From the NCBI GenBank assembly GCA_010909165.1, contig MU008157.1:992001-1056000 (forward strand): DNA of 64,000 nucleotides, read 5' to 3'. Position numbers and translations under genes: made by a program. Shown piece after piece: positions 1 to 10,845 of the stretch (positions are counted from its first letter, which is position 1; each line of letters begins with the position of its first letter). This DNA comes from Anthoceros angustus (Eukaryota; Streptophyta; Anthocerotopsida; Anthocerotales; Anthocerotaceae). A model generated the notes under the pieces. That model did no database searches, had not been told where the DNA came from, and saw only the letters and a list, made by a program, of their open reading frames with translations.

Positions 1-128
1 TGTTTCCATTTGAAATGGAAAGTAAGCATAATTTTTGGCAGGTTCACTTCATACTGAACTCGATTAAGCAATACCTTCGTGCAGCCCGTGTTCTGAACAC
101 CGAATTGTGACTTGCAACGGCAACTAAG

Positions 129-2769
129 ATGGAGATTGAAGATCTTCCCTACGGTTGGGAGGTGCAAGAGCCGCCAGGTGGCTTGTTCAACACGCAACAT
201 CTGAAGTTTTCACCCACTGTTATAGCAAGACGTTATTAGGTTGCTTCTAAGGATTGCATGCCCGCTATCTCTAGATTTGCCATTATTCCATGGAACAGGG
301 TGTTTGACTTGATGTTAGGAGAAGGCAAGAATGCACAGTTCCCCACATACTTTTGGAAGGAGACGGATAAGAAGCAAGCTGCCTCCAACAGCAGCCGTAA
401 AACTAATGTTTGGGCTTATTTGTGCCACACGAAATACTAGTGTGCATTTGGGAAAGCTGATCTTCGTGATGATAATGCAGCAAAACAGGCTTCAAGCAGT
501 GTAGGAAAACGGAAAGCCAAGATCTTGAGAGGTCAGAGTATCAAACATGGTTGCCAGTACCACTTTGATGTGAAGCAGCTTGCTATCAGCCTGCGCTTGT
601 GTTTTGTGATTCATTTGAACATGTAGACCAATGTGGACAAATCTACCACGGACTTCAGTATACTGCAGACCCTCGCTCAAGGTTTGCTGCCCGTTTAAGT
701 TAGGACATCCGTCTTGCTGAGGTGTTATTCTTGGTGTAACAAAGAGGCAGATATACCTCGAGCATTTGGAGCAAGTAGAATTGAAAGCACAAGCTAGTGA
801 TTATGAACCTTGTCGCGATGATTTTTTATAGCCACACAACATTAATAGCATTGCCTCTCAATTATTTGCGGCGTTCTATCAGTATCACCCCAACGATGAG
901 ATTAGTGTTGGTTTGTGGATAGAGGCTCACAAGGACCTTGTCTGGTATCATTCTGTTTCCTCCCCCTTAGTGATTGGCTTGCAAACTGATTTCCAGCGTT
1001 CCATGATTCTGCAGTTTGGGAATGGGAATGTCATATCCATGGACGCCACGTTCGGGACCAACAAATACAAGTTTCACCTGTACACACTTTTGATGTTTGA
1101 TAGTTACTAAAACGGAGTGCATGTTGCTTGGATTGTTATAGATAGTGGGACAACAGTAGATATTCAATCTTGGTTGCAAGCTTTCAAGGACCATATTGGT
1201 AGGCATTGCCTGGAATGGCAACCAAGTGGCTTTCTGGTAGACGATATACCTGCAGAAATTGCAGCCATTCACAATATATGGGGCGTGACAGTTCCAGTGT
1301 TGTTATGATTGTGACATGTCAGAAAGTGCTAATTACGACATTTGTTGTTGAAGGTCCAGAACTGGGAAGTTCGGGTTGCAATCGTTCAGCGCCTTGGTCA
1401 CATTATGTATCTATCCCGGCGATGGCAAATTGAAGATGGGGCCCACAAAATGCTGCACAAAGTGTACGTAGATTTTGGAGATAGCGCTCTGAGTTTCATT
1501 AAGTATTTCAAGAAACAATGGCACAGTGTGCTTCCCTGGTTAAAGGGTATCAGAACTATGAGGCATGCAGGCCAAGATTGTAACTCTGCTATCGAAGCCT
1601 GGCATGGGTTTTTGAAGTCTCTGTTGTGCCATGATTTTGTTAGGGTGCGAGGAAGATGGTTGGATTAGTTTCTCCACACTCTCGTGGAAACGGTAAGCAA
1701 AATCTACTGGTATAAGCATTTCACAAAGGAGCATGGATTCAGGTACAATGCAAGGGAAGCAGCAATCGTGAATAATGCAATCTTGGGTTCCCAATCCATT
1801 CCCGACTCAACTGTCACATTACCAACCACAATTGATGGACTAGCTTTTGTGAAGAGTTGCATTAATCGGAAGTTGATCTATACCATCTTCAATGTAAGTG
1901 CAGATTGGACTTGCAATTGTCCTAGAGGCACTCGTGGAAACAGTAAGCAAAATCTACGGTATAAGCATTTCACAAAGGAGCATGGATTCGTACAATGCAA
2001 GGAAGCAATCGTGGACAATGCAATCTTGGGTTCCCAATCCATTCCCGACTCAACTGTCACATTACCAACCACAATTGATGGACTAGCTTTTGTGAAGAGT
2101 TGCATTAATCGGAAGTTGATCTATACCATCTTCAATGTAAGTGCAGATTGGACTTGCTGTAATTGTCCTAGAGGCACTCAGGGTTTCTTTTGCAAGCACC
2201 AAGCTAAGATATTACACCTCATAGGGGAACTGGTATCCACATCTGAGCTAGTTACAGCTATGGCTAGAAGAGGACATGTCCACGTCTCTCCGCATTCTAT
2301 TGGACCAATACATATGCCTTGTGAACAGGCGGTGCACGAGGAGGCAGACATGCCTATTTTCACAACTCAGGAAGATACTGAATCATTGCCAATAGCGCTG
2401 CCATTTGGCAACGTAAAGCCACAAGTGAAGGTCGTTGCTTCATACCAGAGCTTGGAAAATATATGGAAAGAAGTGTGGGGAATGGTGCATGCTGATGCTT
2501 CCTTGCTCCAGCATACTCATGTAGCAGCTTCTATGTTGCTTCTCCAAGTTAAACAATTGCAGGCACGAAAATGTGCCAATGGTGCAGTGTCCACATTTCA
2601 AGGCCATTTACTCAAATTGGACAATGGCTTTGGAGATTCTCTGAAGAGGAAAAAAAGTATTGTGGAGATGACTACTTGGAAGCCTGCAACCCGCCGGCAG
2701 AAGCCAAAGATGCTAGAGGTGTTGCACCAAGGTGCTGAAAGTAGTTATCTTGAAGAGAGGGAAGGATGA
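129..2769 (+). pseudogene. MULE-type transposase with SWIM zinc finger, decayed
   Basis: Remains of a Mutator-like (MULE) DNA transposase of the type ending in a SWIM zinc finger. Such enzymes act in the nucleus to excise and insert their own element. The first ATG at 129 opens a short frame (MEIEDLPYGW) that stops after 36 codons. Further collinear pieces follow in changing frames. The clearest catalytic-core block lies at 913-1308, with MDATFGTNKYKFHLYTLL and FLVDDIPAEIAAIHNIWG, as expected for the DDE core. The SWIM signature CNCPRGTQGFFCKH (CxCx8CxH) is near 2160-2200, inside the longest open stretch (1684-2769). Several frameshifts and stops, plus an internal duplication, mean no functional enzyme. 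The class is well supported; the exact ends are not, and no terminal inverted repeats were identified. Confidence 0.8.
1684..2170 (+). repeat. 250-bp internal tandem duplication in the MULE
   Basis: The sequence starting GTGGAAACGGTAAGC at 1684 recurs as GTGGAAACAGTAAGC at 1934. Both copies carry the same coding text, from the KHFTKEHGF region to ADWTC, including the start of the SWIM finger. Small indels separate the two. The single-copy state is normal for the family, so this is a local duplication inside a dead transposase. Confidence 0.85.
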
Positions 2770-3540
2770 GATTTGTGGCTATTTCATGCCTTACTTGGCT
2801 ATAAATTTTGTAAGATAGGTCATCGGAAAGCCAATTTCAAACTCATCATGTTCAGCTATCTGTATGCAAACTTGGATATTGATGTTCGTCAGAATTGCCC
2901 GATGAACAATTTGTGCTCTCTGAATTTCAAACTCTGAGTACGTCTTCCACATACGTTTACAAGGAATGAGCTATAGCTCATTCTGTAGCCCTCTAGACAA
3001 GCTTCAATTTGATTGCCTTGTATTACATTTTGGTTGTGTCTAGCATAAGTTATGAACGAAAATGAGCATCTCTGTTACCAGGCCTCAACCCCGAATGCTC
3101 TATATTTTTGGCTTTGAGCAATAGCTCATCCTGTTGCCCTTCAGACAAGCTTCAATTTGATTACCCTGTACCAAAATTCGGCAAAATTCGGTTATGTCCA
3201 GCAGAAGGTATATATGACAACGTGCATCTCGTATACCAGGCCTCACTCCCGCGTGCTCTACATCTTTGGGTTCTTCGCCACGCACACGGGATGCGTCCCC
3301 GTTCTCATATATGTGCATGATGTGCCGAATGGCTATCCCGTTCTCATATATGTGCCATGTGTTCGCAATGGTCACGTATGTTTCCATGTGTTCACATGGT
3401 GCACTCACCCGGTTCCCGCGTCGCGCTCGCAATCGCAAATCACGGATGAGAGAGACAGATGGTAGGTCCCACCACATCAAGCAACCAAGCATTAAACCCC
3501 CGACAAATTTTAGTGAGCGGCTTTCCAAAGTAGCATGCAC
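2770..3540. other. MULE 3' tail and intergenic DNA
   Basis: No gene is visible. The first 270 bases are the non-coding tail of the MULE; the same tail is repeated three times at 31.1-32.6 kb. From about 2,990 the sequence matches 32.58 kb onwards. Related phrases ending in TCAATTTGATT recur at about 3,001 and 3,146. Confidence 0.6.
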
Positions 3541-3551
3541 AAAAGAGTATA

Positions 3552-3557
3552 TTTATT
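3552..3557 (-). terminator. Candidate poly(A) signal of cysteine-rich gene A1
   Basis: AATAAA on the minus strand (TTTATT on plus), about 430 bases past the A1 stop. It is conserved at 33,115-33,120 behind the intact copy. The B copies have a diverged version without a perfect AATAAA. Confidence 0.4.
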
Positions 3558-3982
3558 TAAAGCAAACAAAGGATGTTTACATAGGTATCCAGACAATTTG
3601 GTTCATGTCGAGACCTACTTCCGGACCTCATGACAAGTCATGTCCAGCAAGCAATCCTGACTTTGTCCCACACTTATTGCGATATGATGCGCATGAGGTG
3701 CATGTTGATATGTATGGATCAGCTAGCTATAGGCACCTGCCCTCACCTAACATCCACATGATTCCAACCTTGATCTGCTGTTATAGCTATAGCGCTCTGC
3801 AGGAGGATTATATACGTCCCTCAGCATCGCAGGAGGTACTAGACACAAACGGAACACGACCATGGATCAATTCACGCCCTTGGAACTGTTGGAACTGGAG
3901 CTCAAGGTGGTCGGAACATGAGGTATGTGCAAGACCACGCTGATGAGAGCCCGTTCGACATGCCAATGGCACGCAGCGCTTG

Positions 3983-4399
3983 TCAATCTAGGAATGGCGG
4001 ATCTGGAAGGTGAAGGATCCAGAGCCGATGCTTCCAGAGACGCGGCGGTGCCACCACATTCGCAACACAGTTGGCGAGGATGATATTGAGGTTGTTTCCG
4101 GCGTTGGAGCAGGAGGTGCAGCTGCCCTGCGACCCACAGATGTCGACGGACGCACTGCCTGCCACGGCCATGCTGGTGCACCCGGATGAGCTGGTCTGGC
4201 AGCACTGAGACGACCCCAGGTTGCGCACGTACTGGACGCAGGCGTTGGCGTCGCCCTGTGTGGGCGAGTTGCCGTTGGTGGTGCACGACTGCGCCATTGC
4301 CACAGGCGCTGTCGCTGCCGCGCACAGCGCCAACACGATGAATGCGCCCACGATCATGGCGCTAGCCGATGCGGTAGAGGAAGCAACTGTCTTGGCCAT
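3983..4399 (-). pseudogene. Small secreted cysteine-rich protein, copy A1 (3' frameshift)
   Basis: Minus-strand gene for a small secreted protein. I start it at MAKTVASS (ATG at 4399), because the upstream in-frame GTG adds only four residues and the ATG is shared by all four copies. A hydrophobic signal peptide (IVGAFIVLALCAAA) ends near AMAQ-SC. The mature part is cysteine-rich, with a CC pair and CTSC. Compared with the copy at 33.5 kb, two single bases are missing between about 4,040 and 4,065. The last 25 or so residues, which should end in FTFQIRHS, are therefore read out of frame. It could be a recent pseudogene or a sequencing error. The family is not identified; this is not the eight-cysteine lipid-transfer pattern. 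Confidence 0.75.
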
Positions 4400-4552
4400 T
4401 CTCGCAAACACTGGTGGGCGATTGCGATTCCACGTACGAGAGACTAATCGATGGATGCGGGAGAGTCTAGAGACTCAGAGTGTGATAAGCAGCAGATTTA
4501 GGCAGGCAGTGATGTGGGTGAGTGCATGCGAATACGAGGTGCCGGGTCCCCT

Positions 4553-4559
4553 TCTTATA
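4553..4559 (-). promoter_or_regulatory. TATA box of cysteine-rich gene A1
   Basis: TATAAGA on the minus strand, about 155 bases upstream of the ATG. The same heptamer stands at the equivalent place in the other three copies (17,256, 34,113 and 43,135), although the surrounding sequence has diverged between A and B types. Confidence 0.55.
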
Positions 4560-6000
4560 GCTGCCCAGGGCCAGCCGGCCTAGGCCTACCTCTACCTCGG
4601 AAGGATATCCGGACTTGTGACAAGGACAGGCCTAGGCCTGGGAGGCTGCGTGATCGCAACACACCAAGACCGGGGCCATCATAGCCGTGCAAATTCACGG
4701 GATCATCTGCTCCAAGTGTGATGGTTGCTACGCGGCAGGCCCATACAGGCGCCTACATAGATTAAGATATACCCACAACGACTCAGAACTGACTTCAAGA
4801 GATCGGTAGGTGGCGGGTATATATATATACAGTGATCTCACTAGTATGGGTACCGGTGGCAGATGGTTGAGAGGATTTGGACACAGTGAAAGTCATTCTT
4901 GTTTCATTAGGAATATCCTTCCAAGACTTGGAAGGAAGCTTCGAATTCATGTTCCACCACAAGGCCGGTGGCTATGGACAATATAGTGGTCATCGTCTGT
5001 GGTCGTGGACCGGTGCCGGTTCTGACCAAAATGCATGTCACCAACACTTGCACCACTGTTCTCGTCACACTCTGGAATTTCTTTCAGCCTTCTCAGAGAC
5101 TTCACACGGAACTCCGTGTGCGTAAATCATGCCGGTCTGATTGGGACATCCTGTGTGTGTAAATCGTGCCAGTCTACTGGGCTCGTTGGCTTCCTTGTAC
5201 TGTTCACCGCGAGATCCCCTTTTATAAAGATAAAATACATGCACGAGACCAATGTATAGCAAAGGTTGTATGCGTGCACTACTTGCGGTTCGGTAGTGGT
5301 GAAATTAGACTCTGCCACGGTCCAGCATTCCGTTGAGTCTTAGAAAGACAAGTTTTCCAGTGATCAGTGGGATTGATTTATCAGCGGAAATCTGGAACAT
5401 GGTCATTTCGGCGTGCTTCAAGCTTGAAGGAGGAGTTCATCAAGATCCTGCTTGATTACTTTTGCTGCATGGCGCAATAACAATCACACCATGTGCTCAC
5501 ATGCTAGATTGCGTGTGATGTCTTGGAGTGTGCAGTGGGATTGACTTAAGCAGAAGGAATGAGCTTATAGAAGAGAACGGAGAAGCAGCGGCGGCCATGA
5601 CACTGCACATGTCCAACGACACCACTGCATTCCAAATACTGTACTCTTATTGTGGACTGCACTCCACCTAATCCAAGAACTGCAGGAATTATGACTGCTG
5701 GCTTCGAAATGGCATCCATGTGATTACCCACAACAAGAGTGATAAATCAGAGCCCTAAATGAGGCAATTGTCTGATGACTCCCACGAGCTCTATTGACAA
5801 CTCCTTGTTGAGGCATCCTTTTAATTTTGAAGTCTGCTTTCTTGTGACAGTATCTGATGCTTAGAGAACTCCAATGGGAGTCGGACACACCAGAGTCTTA
5901 AAACATACAGCTGTGCCAAAGTCTCTGACCTCTGCGCGCCTTGTGCTAGCATGTGCCAGTGAGTACCCCAAGTGGTGTTCCTTCCATTACAGCACGCAAC
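4560..6000. other. Upstream flank of A1; no gene seen
   Basis: No credible coding frame. Notable sites are a 12-bp palindrome AGGCCTAGGCCT at 4,628-4,639 and an imperfect inverted pair, ATACCCAC (4,769) and GCGGGTAT (4,813). The second arm runs into a short (TA)n stretch. The same arrangement lies upstream of all four cysteine-rich genes. Confidence 0.5.
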
Positions 6001-6232
6001 CATGGCCAGATGCATCTTCCAACTTGTGCTTACTTGAATTGTTTGTTGCATGGTCGAACTTTGGAGCTCCCTCCACTTGGCCAAGTAATCATGGCCAGAA
6101 ATATGGTTGCCAACAATTCGGCTCACTTGAATTGTTTGCTGCAGTCGAACTTTGAGTTCCTCCATTTGGGCAAGCAACCATGGCCAGATGGTTAACGTTG
6201 CCAACATGTGCTTACTTGAAATGTTTGCTGCA
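6001..6232. repeat. 89-bp tandem repeat, about 2.6 units
   Basis: CATGGCCAGA recurs at 6,001, 6,090 and 6,179, each followed by a diverged copy of CTTACTTGAATTGTTTG and GTCGAACTTTG. The period is 89. The same array sits at 35,562 in copy 2, and a shorter 84-bp version is present in the B-blocks at 14,931 and 40,811. Confidence 0.85.
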
Positions 6233-6803
6233 ATCCCTGAAACCTCGAGGCAGCGAGCATGCCGCTTGCATTGCACCCTGTAAGCTGTATGAGTGTTGCT
6301 GGCGAGTTTCTGGAGCCCTGGACTCAGGGCCCCAGAATATTTTGCCAGTTGATTCAATTCAGCAAGAAAGTTTGAAATTCAGCACAATGTCCAATTCTAA
6401 TCTTTGTTGAACCTCGGCAATGCTTCGGTTTTGGAGCGGCATCTTGGAGCTGAGACAGTCTCCTGTGCAGAAGAGGGACATATCCTGCTAGAAGCCCTGG
6501 GTTTTGGGGAGGTTGCGCAAGGATGCTGCGATTGTGGCAAAGAAATCCATGTAACGTTCCCTTCGGAGGCTGATTTCGGTCCGATGCAGCTTGCCGAAGC
6601 GTCACATTACAAATTAGCCTAGCAGATTTCTTTCGCTGTGTCTGCAAAGCTAAGTTGGCCTACTTCGTAAAATCGGCAAAGCCCCAAAGAATAAGAAGAA
6701 TCGTAATCGCAACAATTGGAGTCGCAGTTCAGGGCTAGCTCAAATTTATCATTTGTTTTTAATACCTATATCATATTACTGTTACGCGCGCTTACCAAAC
6801 CCA
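6233..6803. other. Segment shared by A- and B-blocks; no convincing gene
   Basis: The part from about 6,400 to 6,620 resembles 15,260-15,490 in the B-block, so it belongs to the older A/B duplication. Open frames exist on both strands (about 72 and 97 codons). Their similarity between blocks is no better than the DNA similarity, so I do not call a gene. Confidence 0.4.
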
Positions 6804-6899
6804 CTGGTGGCCTAGTGATGAAAAGTCTCTGCCACGGTTCACACCCGGGTTCGATTCCCGACCAATGCGTATCTTGGATCTGTTTGCTGTTTTTTTTTT
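6804..6899 (+). mobile_element. tRNA-derived SINE head
   Basis: It has a pol III A-box-like TGGCCTAGTGA (6,808-6,818) and a perfect B-box GGTTCGATTCC (6,848-6,858) at tRNA-like spacing. A run of ten T at 6,890-6,899 could act as a pol III terminator or SINE tail. It does not fold as a full functional tRNA by eye. The minus-strand kinase frame runs into it and picks up NRTRV, the usual antisense reading of such an element. Confidence 0.6.
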
Positions 6900-7460
6900 C
6901 GATCCATGCTTCTCAGTGGGTCGCGCCCGGTGAAGTGCAGTACACGTCCAAAGTCGAGTTTCAGCGAGGTTGTTGCCAAATGTCCCATCGCGCGCTGGAC
7001 TGAACGCATTCTCCTTTCTTCTCCGATTCGGAACTCCAGTGGCAGAATCTGGGTGAACTCGCTCACCACTTTGCTCATGCCAGGTCTGGCAGAATTAGCA
7101 GTAAGTGGCACGCAGCTCATGGCGATTTTCGCATACCTACACACCGACTGTGCCTCGTAGTCGACTCCTCTGAGAGCCGGATCCACCATTGTGAACGACC
7201 CTCCATTGTTCATGGGGGCTCTCACCTGCGTGAGTGACCATTGACCATGTGTTTCTGCTGTATAACATTTTGTAAGTGAAAGGGGTGGCTGTCCACACCA
7301 GATCCAACAACACCACTCCGAAACTGTAGGCATCGCTGTTGTTGTTGGTGAGCGTGCCATTTGTGTGCAGGTACCCGCCAACACTACTTGGGACCACCAT
7401 TAGCAGCTGCGCGGAGAAGCAGCTGCCCAAGCACAGAGTCTCATGAACAGCAAGCACTTA
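6900..7460 (-). pseudogene. Receptor-like kinase C-lobe fragment with a 73-bp intron
   Basis: C-terminal part of a plant receptor-like serine/threonine kinase, a family of membrane receptors with cytosolic kinase domains. Minus-strand exon text shows SVGGYLHTNGTLTNNNSDAYSFGVVLLDL, written here as SVGGYLH, then NSDAYSFGVVLLDL (subdomains VIII-IX). After an apparent intron (7,226-7,298, GT at 7,298 and AG at 7,226) come VRAPMNNGG, MVDPALRG and ARPGMSKVVSEF (subdomains X-XI). The splice restores the frame exactly. No ATP-binding lobe, catalytic HRD or DFG loop is seen nearby, so this is only the last third of the domain. The frame ends inside the SINE. Probably a truncated gene copy. Confidence 0.7.
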
Positions 7461-7855
7461 AGAAGTTTCAAAATGGTTCAAACTGAGCATCGGTGCTAGC
7501 AATGCGTCCAAGGAGTTTTACAGAGATCGTCATCTCTAGGGGTAAGGGCCCCATCCTAATCCAAATTGGGGGTAATCAGCACCCCTCGTAGTAGACAACT
7601 GACCCTAGGCTTCGGAGTTGTAAGAAGAACTCATGCTTGCATGTCCACCTTGATGCCACTCCGGGCCTGCCACGACTCGTAGGTCAGTTGAGCATCTTGT
7701 TAGGCATCCTTCCCCTTGGCCATGAGCCGTGACAAAGCATGCGAGTGGAAGCAAGCATGACATGCTGCACGCAGAGATATATGTGCCATGCCGGGGCTTA
7801 CCTGTACCAAGATCTAGACAACCCTACTCCACACGGCGCCGAGAAACGGATGCCT
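7461..7855. other. Spacer between kinase and F-box fragments
   Basis: No gene seen. It ends at the stop codon of the F-box-like gene. Confidence 0.5.
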
Positions 7856-9429
7856 CTAACACCGGCACTGCAGGTACAGGTCGGGCCTCCACTCGCCCGT
7901 GATAATGCGGTCCGCCTTGCCTACGATTCTGAACTCATTCGAATACTCGTGAACGATGAAGTTCCATGTGTTGAAGTAGATGTGGTATCTCACAAGGACA
8001 GTTCCGTGATCCGGGCCTTGAAGATCCACGTCCACCCTGTCCCACGGATCCTCCGCTTCAGGCAGCAGCGACACCCTGAAGGTAAGATAAAGCATGTCGC
8101 CAGCTACCTGTACGTCGCGCAGACTAAAGCTCCCAGGTTCGTCAGCTTCAGGATCGTCAAGAAGGCAAGACGGTGGCAAAGCCGAGCAGAAGACCCAGAT
8201 CTGCGCCACAAAATCCCTCGTCCACACGTTAACCTCTCTGGGACCAGACTGCACAACCCACACAACCCTTCCTCCATGCACGCAGATGTGCTGGCCCTGC
8301 CAGCTGTGGACGAGCATGCGCGGGGCCAAACGGCCCGGAAGCGCATCCCAGGTCCGAACATGCCTTCCGGTCGCGACGTCGAAAGCCACCAGCTTACTCT
8401 CACACCCGTCACCACAAGGACTAGAGTATAGCACCACCACCTTGCCCTGGACCAGCACCGGGGACGCCGCCATGATGGAATCGTGTTTCATGTCCTCGGG
8501 AACCTGCAGAAACGTGACGGCCCAGCGGCCAAACCTGCTGCAATACAGAGCACACTTGGGGCCACGATTGTCCATCCAGAACACTACCACCTGAAACTCG
8601 CACGCAGATCTGGATCGCCCTGCAACACCGGATCCATCCCCGAGCTCGAGGCGCGAGGTGCCTGAGCCGCTCGAGCCGTCCGGGCCTGGGCCCGGCGCTA
8701 CCTGCAGCATCACCTTGTGGTGGCTCGGACCCGACATAGCCAACTGCAGCAGCACTGGCAGCCTGGTCCATGTCCCGTTGGCCAGGTTCAGCAGGCAGAG
8801 GCGGAGGGACTGCTGGGCAGATTCGGAGGGACTCCGGGATGCAGGAACTCATTCCGATTGTGCGCCAGGCACAGCAGCCCGCTCCCCGAGTACAACACGC
8901 AGCTCGGGCCCGGCGACGGGTAGAAGCCGCTCACAACGTCCTCGGGCAGGAAGCTCAAGTTCACATCGTGTACCCTAGGCACGTACCCCAGGTGGGAGGA
9001 GCAGGGAGAGGATTCGGGCCACCGGTGGCCCCACACCCCCGGAGCATCAAGCCCGAGCAAGAAAGTGAGCGGTCGAGGTCGAGGTCGAGGTCGAAGTCGA
9101 AGTCGAGGTCGAGGTCGAGGTCGAAGTCGAGGTCGAGTCCGTGATTCCAGGGCCACCCTAGGCCTCTCCCTCTCCCTCTCCCTCCCGCTCCCCCTCTCCC
9201 TCCGCTGCGCATGCAGGAACCTGCCGGCCCCGTGGAATCGGCATGTCGGAATCCTCACCGACTCCACCCTTCCTGTCTTCTCCCACAGCTTGCTCACTAC
9301 CCTCCTTTGCAGATCCCGCCTCGTGAGCCGGGCCGCCTGCTCGGCCGGGGTCCGCCCTTCGTCGTCCTCCGGCTCCTGTTCTTCGCTCGGCAGATAGACC
9401 CGCACGTACGGGAACTGACCGTAAGCCAT
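7856..9429 (-). pseudogene. F-box/kelch-type gene, copy 1, one internal frameshift
   Basis: Two long minus-strand frames make up one gene. The first starts at ATG 9429 (MAYGQFPYVRVYL) and runs to 8,788. It has an arginine/proline-rich repeat in the middle, then VNLSFLPEDVV and GSGLLCLAHN, the usual entry to the beta-propeller half of plant F-box proteins. The second continues with LRLCLLNLANGTWTRLP and runs about 300 residues to a stop at 7,856. It has propeller-like strands (KVVVLYSSP, KLVAFDVATGRHVRTWD, GRVVWVV). The frames differ by one step near 8,790-8,840. The same break is in the copy at 38 kb, so it predates the duplication or marks an unseen intron. The N-terminal F-box itself is not clear, so the family call is moderate. 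Confidence 0.55.
9071..9137. repeat. GGTCGA/AGTCGA hexanucleotide repeat
   Basis: About eleven imperfect hexamers inside the F-box-like frame, encoding alternating Arg-Pro/Leu. Being a multiple of three, length changes keep the frame. Copy 2 (38,624-38,690) has a more uniform version. A CT-rich run follows at 9,163-9,200. Confidence 0.9.
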
Positions 9430-10072
9430 GCCTTTGTCCCCGGGAAGTTGCCAAGGCCGGCGCCGTGCATACGTATATAAAGACCTATAATCTCGATGAT
9501 CATATTTACCCTAAATATGCTTCACCCTTCTCGATGACCATGTTGACCCTCATGGATTGTTCCCGGTGTGGTGGGGCCCAGCCGGGGATGCCGTCCGTGA
9601 GTGAGGATATGGGGGCATGGGCGTGACGCCATATGGGCATGGAGCCATCCCATCGCACGGGCTCGCTCTCGCTCTCGCTCATGGGAAGCTACTCCCATTG
9701 CGCAAGCGCTAGCCTTGAAACATCCCCCAGACGGCTGCACAGCATCATGTCCATCATGTTCCACAGCCACATTACAGCCTCCGTCCCAGACGAATTCCAG
9801 GCACCAGTTTCGGATCACACACCCAAAGTCTGGAGCTCGCCTGCAGGAGGCTCTCTGATCATGAGATTCTTCGTTTTGGTCAGACGGGCTCGGCAGAGAA
9901 CAGGACAGACGAGAGTCTGCGAAACTAGAACTAAAGTGACAAAGCCTACACAAGGCTCAAGGCGGGGCCTCTACAATGTCCTTTAATCGTACACGCAGCA
10001 AGGCTCTGTAAGTCGGAAGGAAGACAGATGGCCAATCCGGATTGCGGGATAACGGGATTGCGGTTTTGAGTT
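9430..10072. other. Flank of F-box-like gene; possible plus-strand TATA box
   Basis: No gene recognised. TATATAAA at 9,474-9,481 is a good plus-strand TATA box, but no convincing frame follows it. The duplicate at 39,040 keeps it. Confidence 0.35.
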
Positions 10073-10119
10073 TTGGTCTTGCTGAGCAGAGGATCCTCTA
10101 GACTGCTCAGCAAGACCAA
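10073..10119. repeat. Perfect 17-bp inverted repeat (hairpin)
   Basis: Arms TTGGTCTTGCTGAGCAG (10,073-10,089) and its exact reverse complement (10,103-10,119) surround a 13-base loop. The loop plus flanking bases contains the palindrome AGAGGATCCTCT. It is preserved base for base at 39,646-39,692. No element ends or target duplications were found around it. Confidence 0.85.
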
Positions 10120-10741
10120 TGAAAGTCACTACCCTCTGAGACGAACACCAGCTTCGAACCCCTGTTTCACCACATTTCCTTTTTCAGCACAAGGCAGGGT
10201 GGCCATGGACAATATGCTGGTGGTGGACTTGATAACAAAAAAAGGAACATGGAGGGGATCTCAATATCAAGGTCTGGTGTACCGTTCTCATCAGCGGGTT
10301 TTTATGGTGGTTCACGTAAAATGTTTTCGCGCGATATACGACGGGAAAGCTTGTATGTCACACACCTGGTGACATCGGCCACGCAGCCATCCCCGCGTGT
10401 ATTGTTGTCGGTAGGTGTGTGATACGCACATCTTTATGCATAGAATGCATAGAAGATGCCGAAGGATTGATGCGTACAATACACAGGAAAATAATGTTGA
10501 CACACACAACTCACGCCATGATGAGATTGGTACGCCATACCGAGGTGCTTCACAACATCGGAAACGGGCTTACAAATTGACCCATTAACCATACACACAC
10601 CAGAACTAGAGGCCTCCTATGGCTATCGCGACTGCTGTTGGAGGCCACACATTGTGGTCCCATGGGCCATAAACAGCCACAACCTACCGCTAGGCCTCTC
10701 AGGGTGGGTTCACACCGGACCCTCATGTCAAGAGCCGTACT

Positions 10742-10845
10742 AGGACTTGGTCTAAACCATGTCATGGTGGCCATTCTGATCCTCGCCGCTTCACACGGAC
10801 TTGGCCTAAACCATGTCATGGTGGCCATTTTGATCCACTTTCCTG
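10742..10845. repeat. Two 40-bp direct repeats, 54 bp apart
   Basis: GGACTTGG, then CTAAACCATGTCATGGTGGC, occurs twice with a few substitutions. CATGTCATG within it is nearly palindromic. Confidence 0.8.

Larger units (their letters stand above)
2990..10229. repeat. Duplicated A-block, copy 1
   Basis: This 7.2-kb stretch matches 32,580-39,796 in the same orientation, with an offset drifting from about 29,558 to 29,573. The drift reflects scattered one- to few-base indels. It carries cysteine-rich gene A1, the 89-bp repeat, a SINE, the kinase fragment, the F-box-like gene and the hairpin. Identity looks very high by eye over hundreds of bases at a time. The match stops abruptly after GGTGGTGGACT. 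Confidence 0.9.

Noticed and set aside
5890-6200. CRISPR array from the 89-bp repeats
   Set aside because: The whole unit is repeated with similar divergence throughout, there are no unique spacers, and the setting is eukaryotic.
8961-9212. Asp-Leu/Asp-Phe repeat protein read from the hexamer array
   Set aside because: It is the same microsatellite in another frame; the Arg-Pro frame continues into recognisable F-box-like sequence.
10120-10180. Reverse-strand B-box-like GGGGTTCGAAGC as another SINE
   Set aside because: No A-box lies at the right distance upstream on that strand.
10358-10422. 10-bp inverted repeat TCACACACCT/AGGTGTGTGA as a microRNA precursor
   Set aside because: The stem is too short, the loop is about 45 bases, and there is no conserved mature-like arm to compare.
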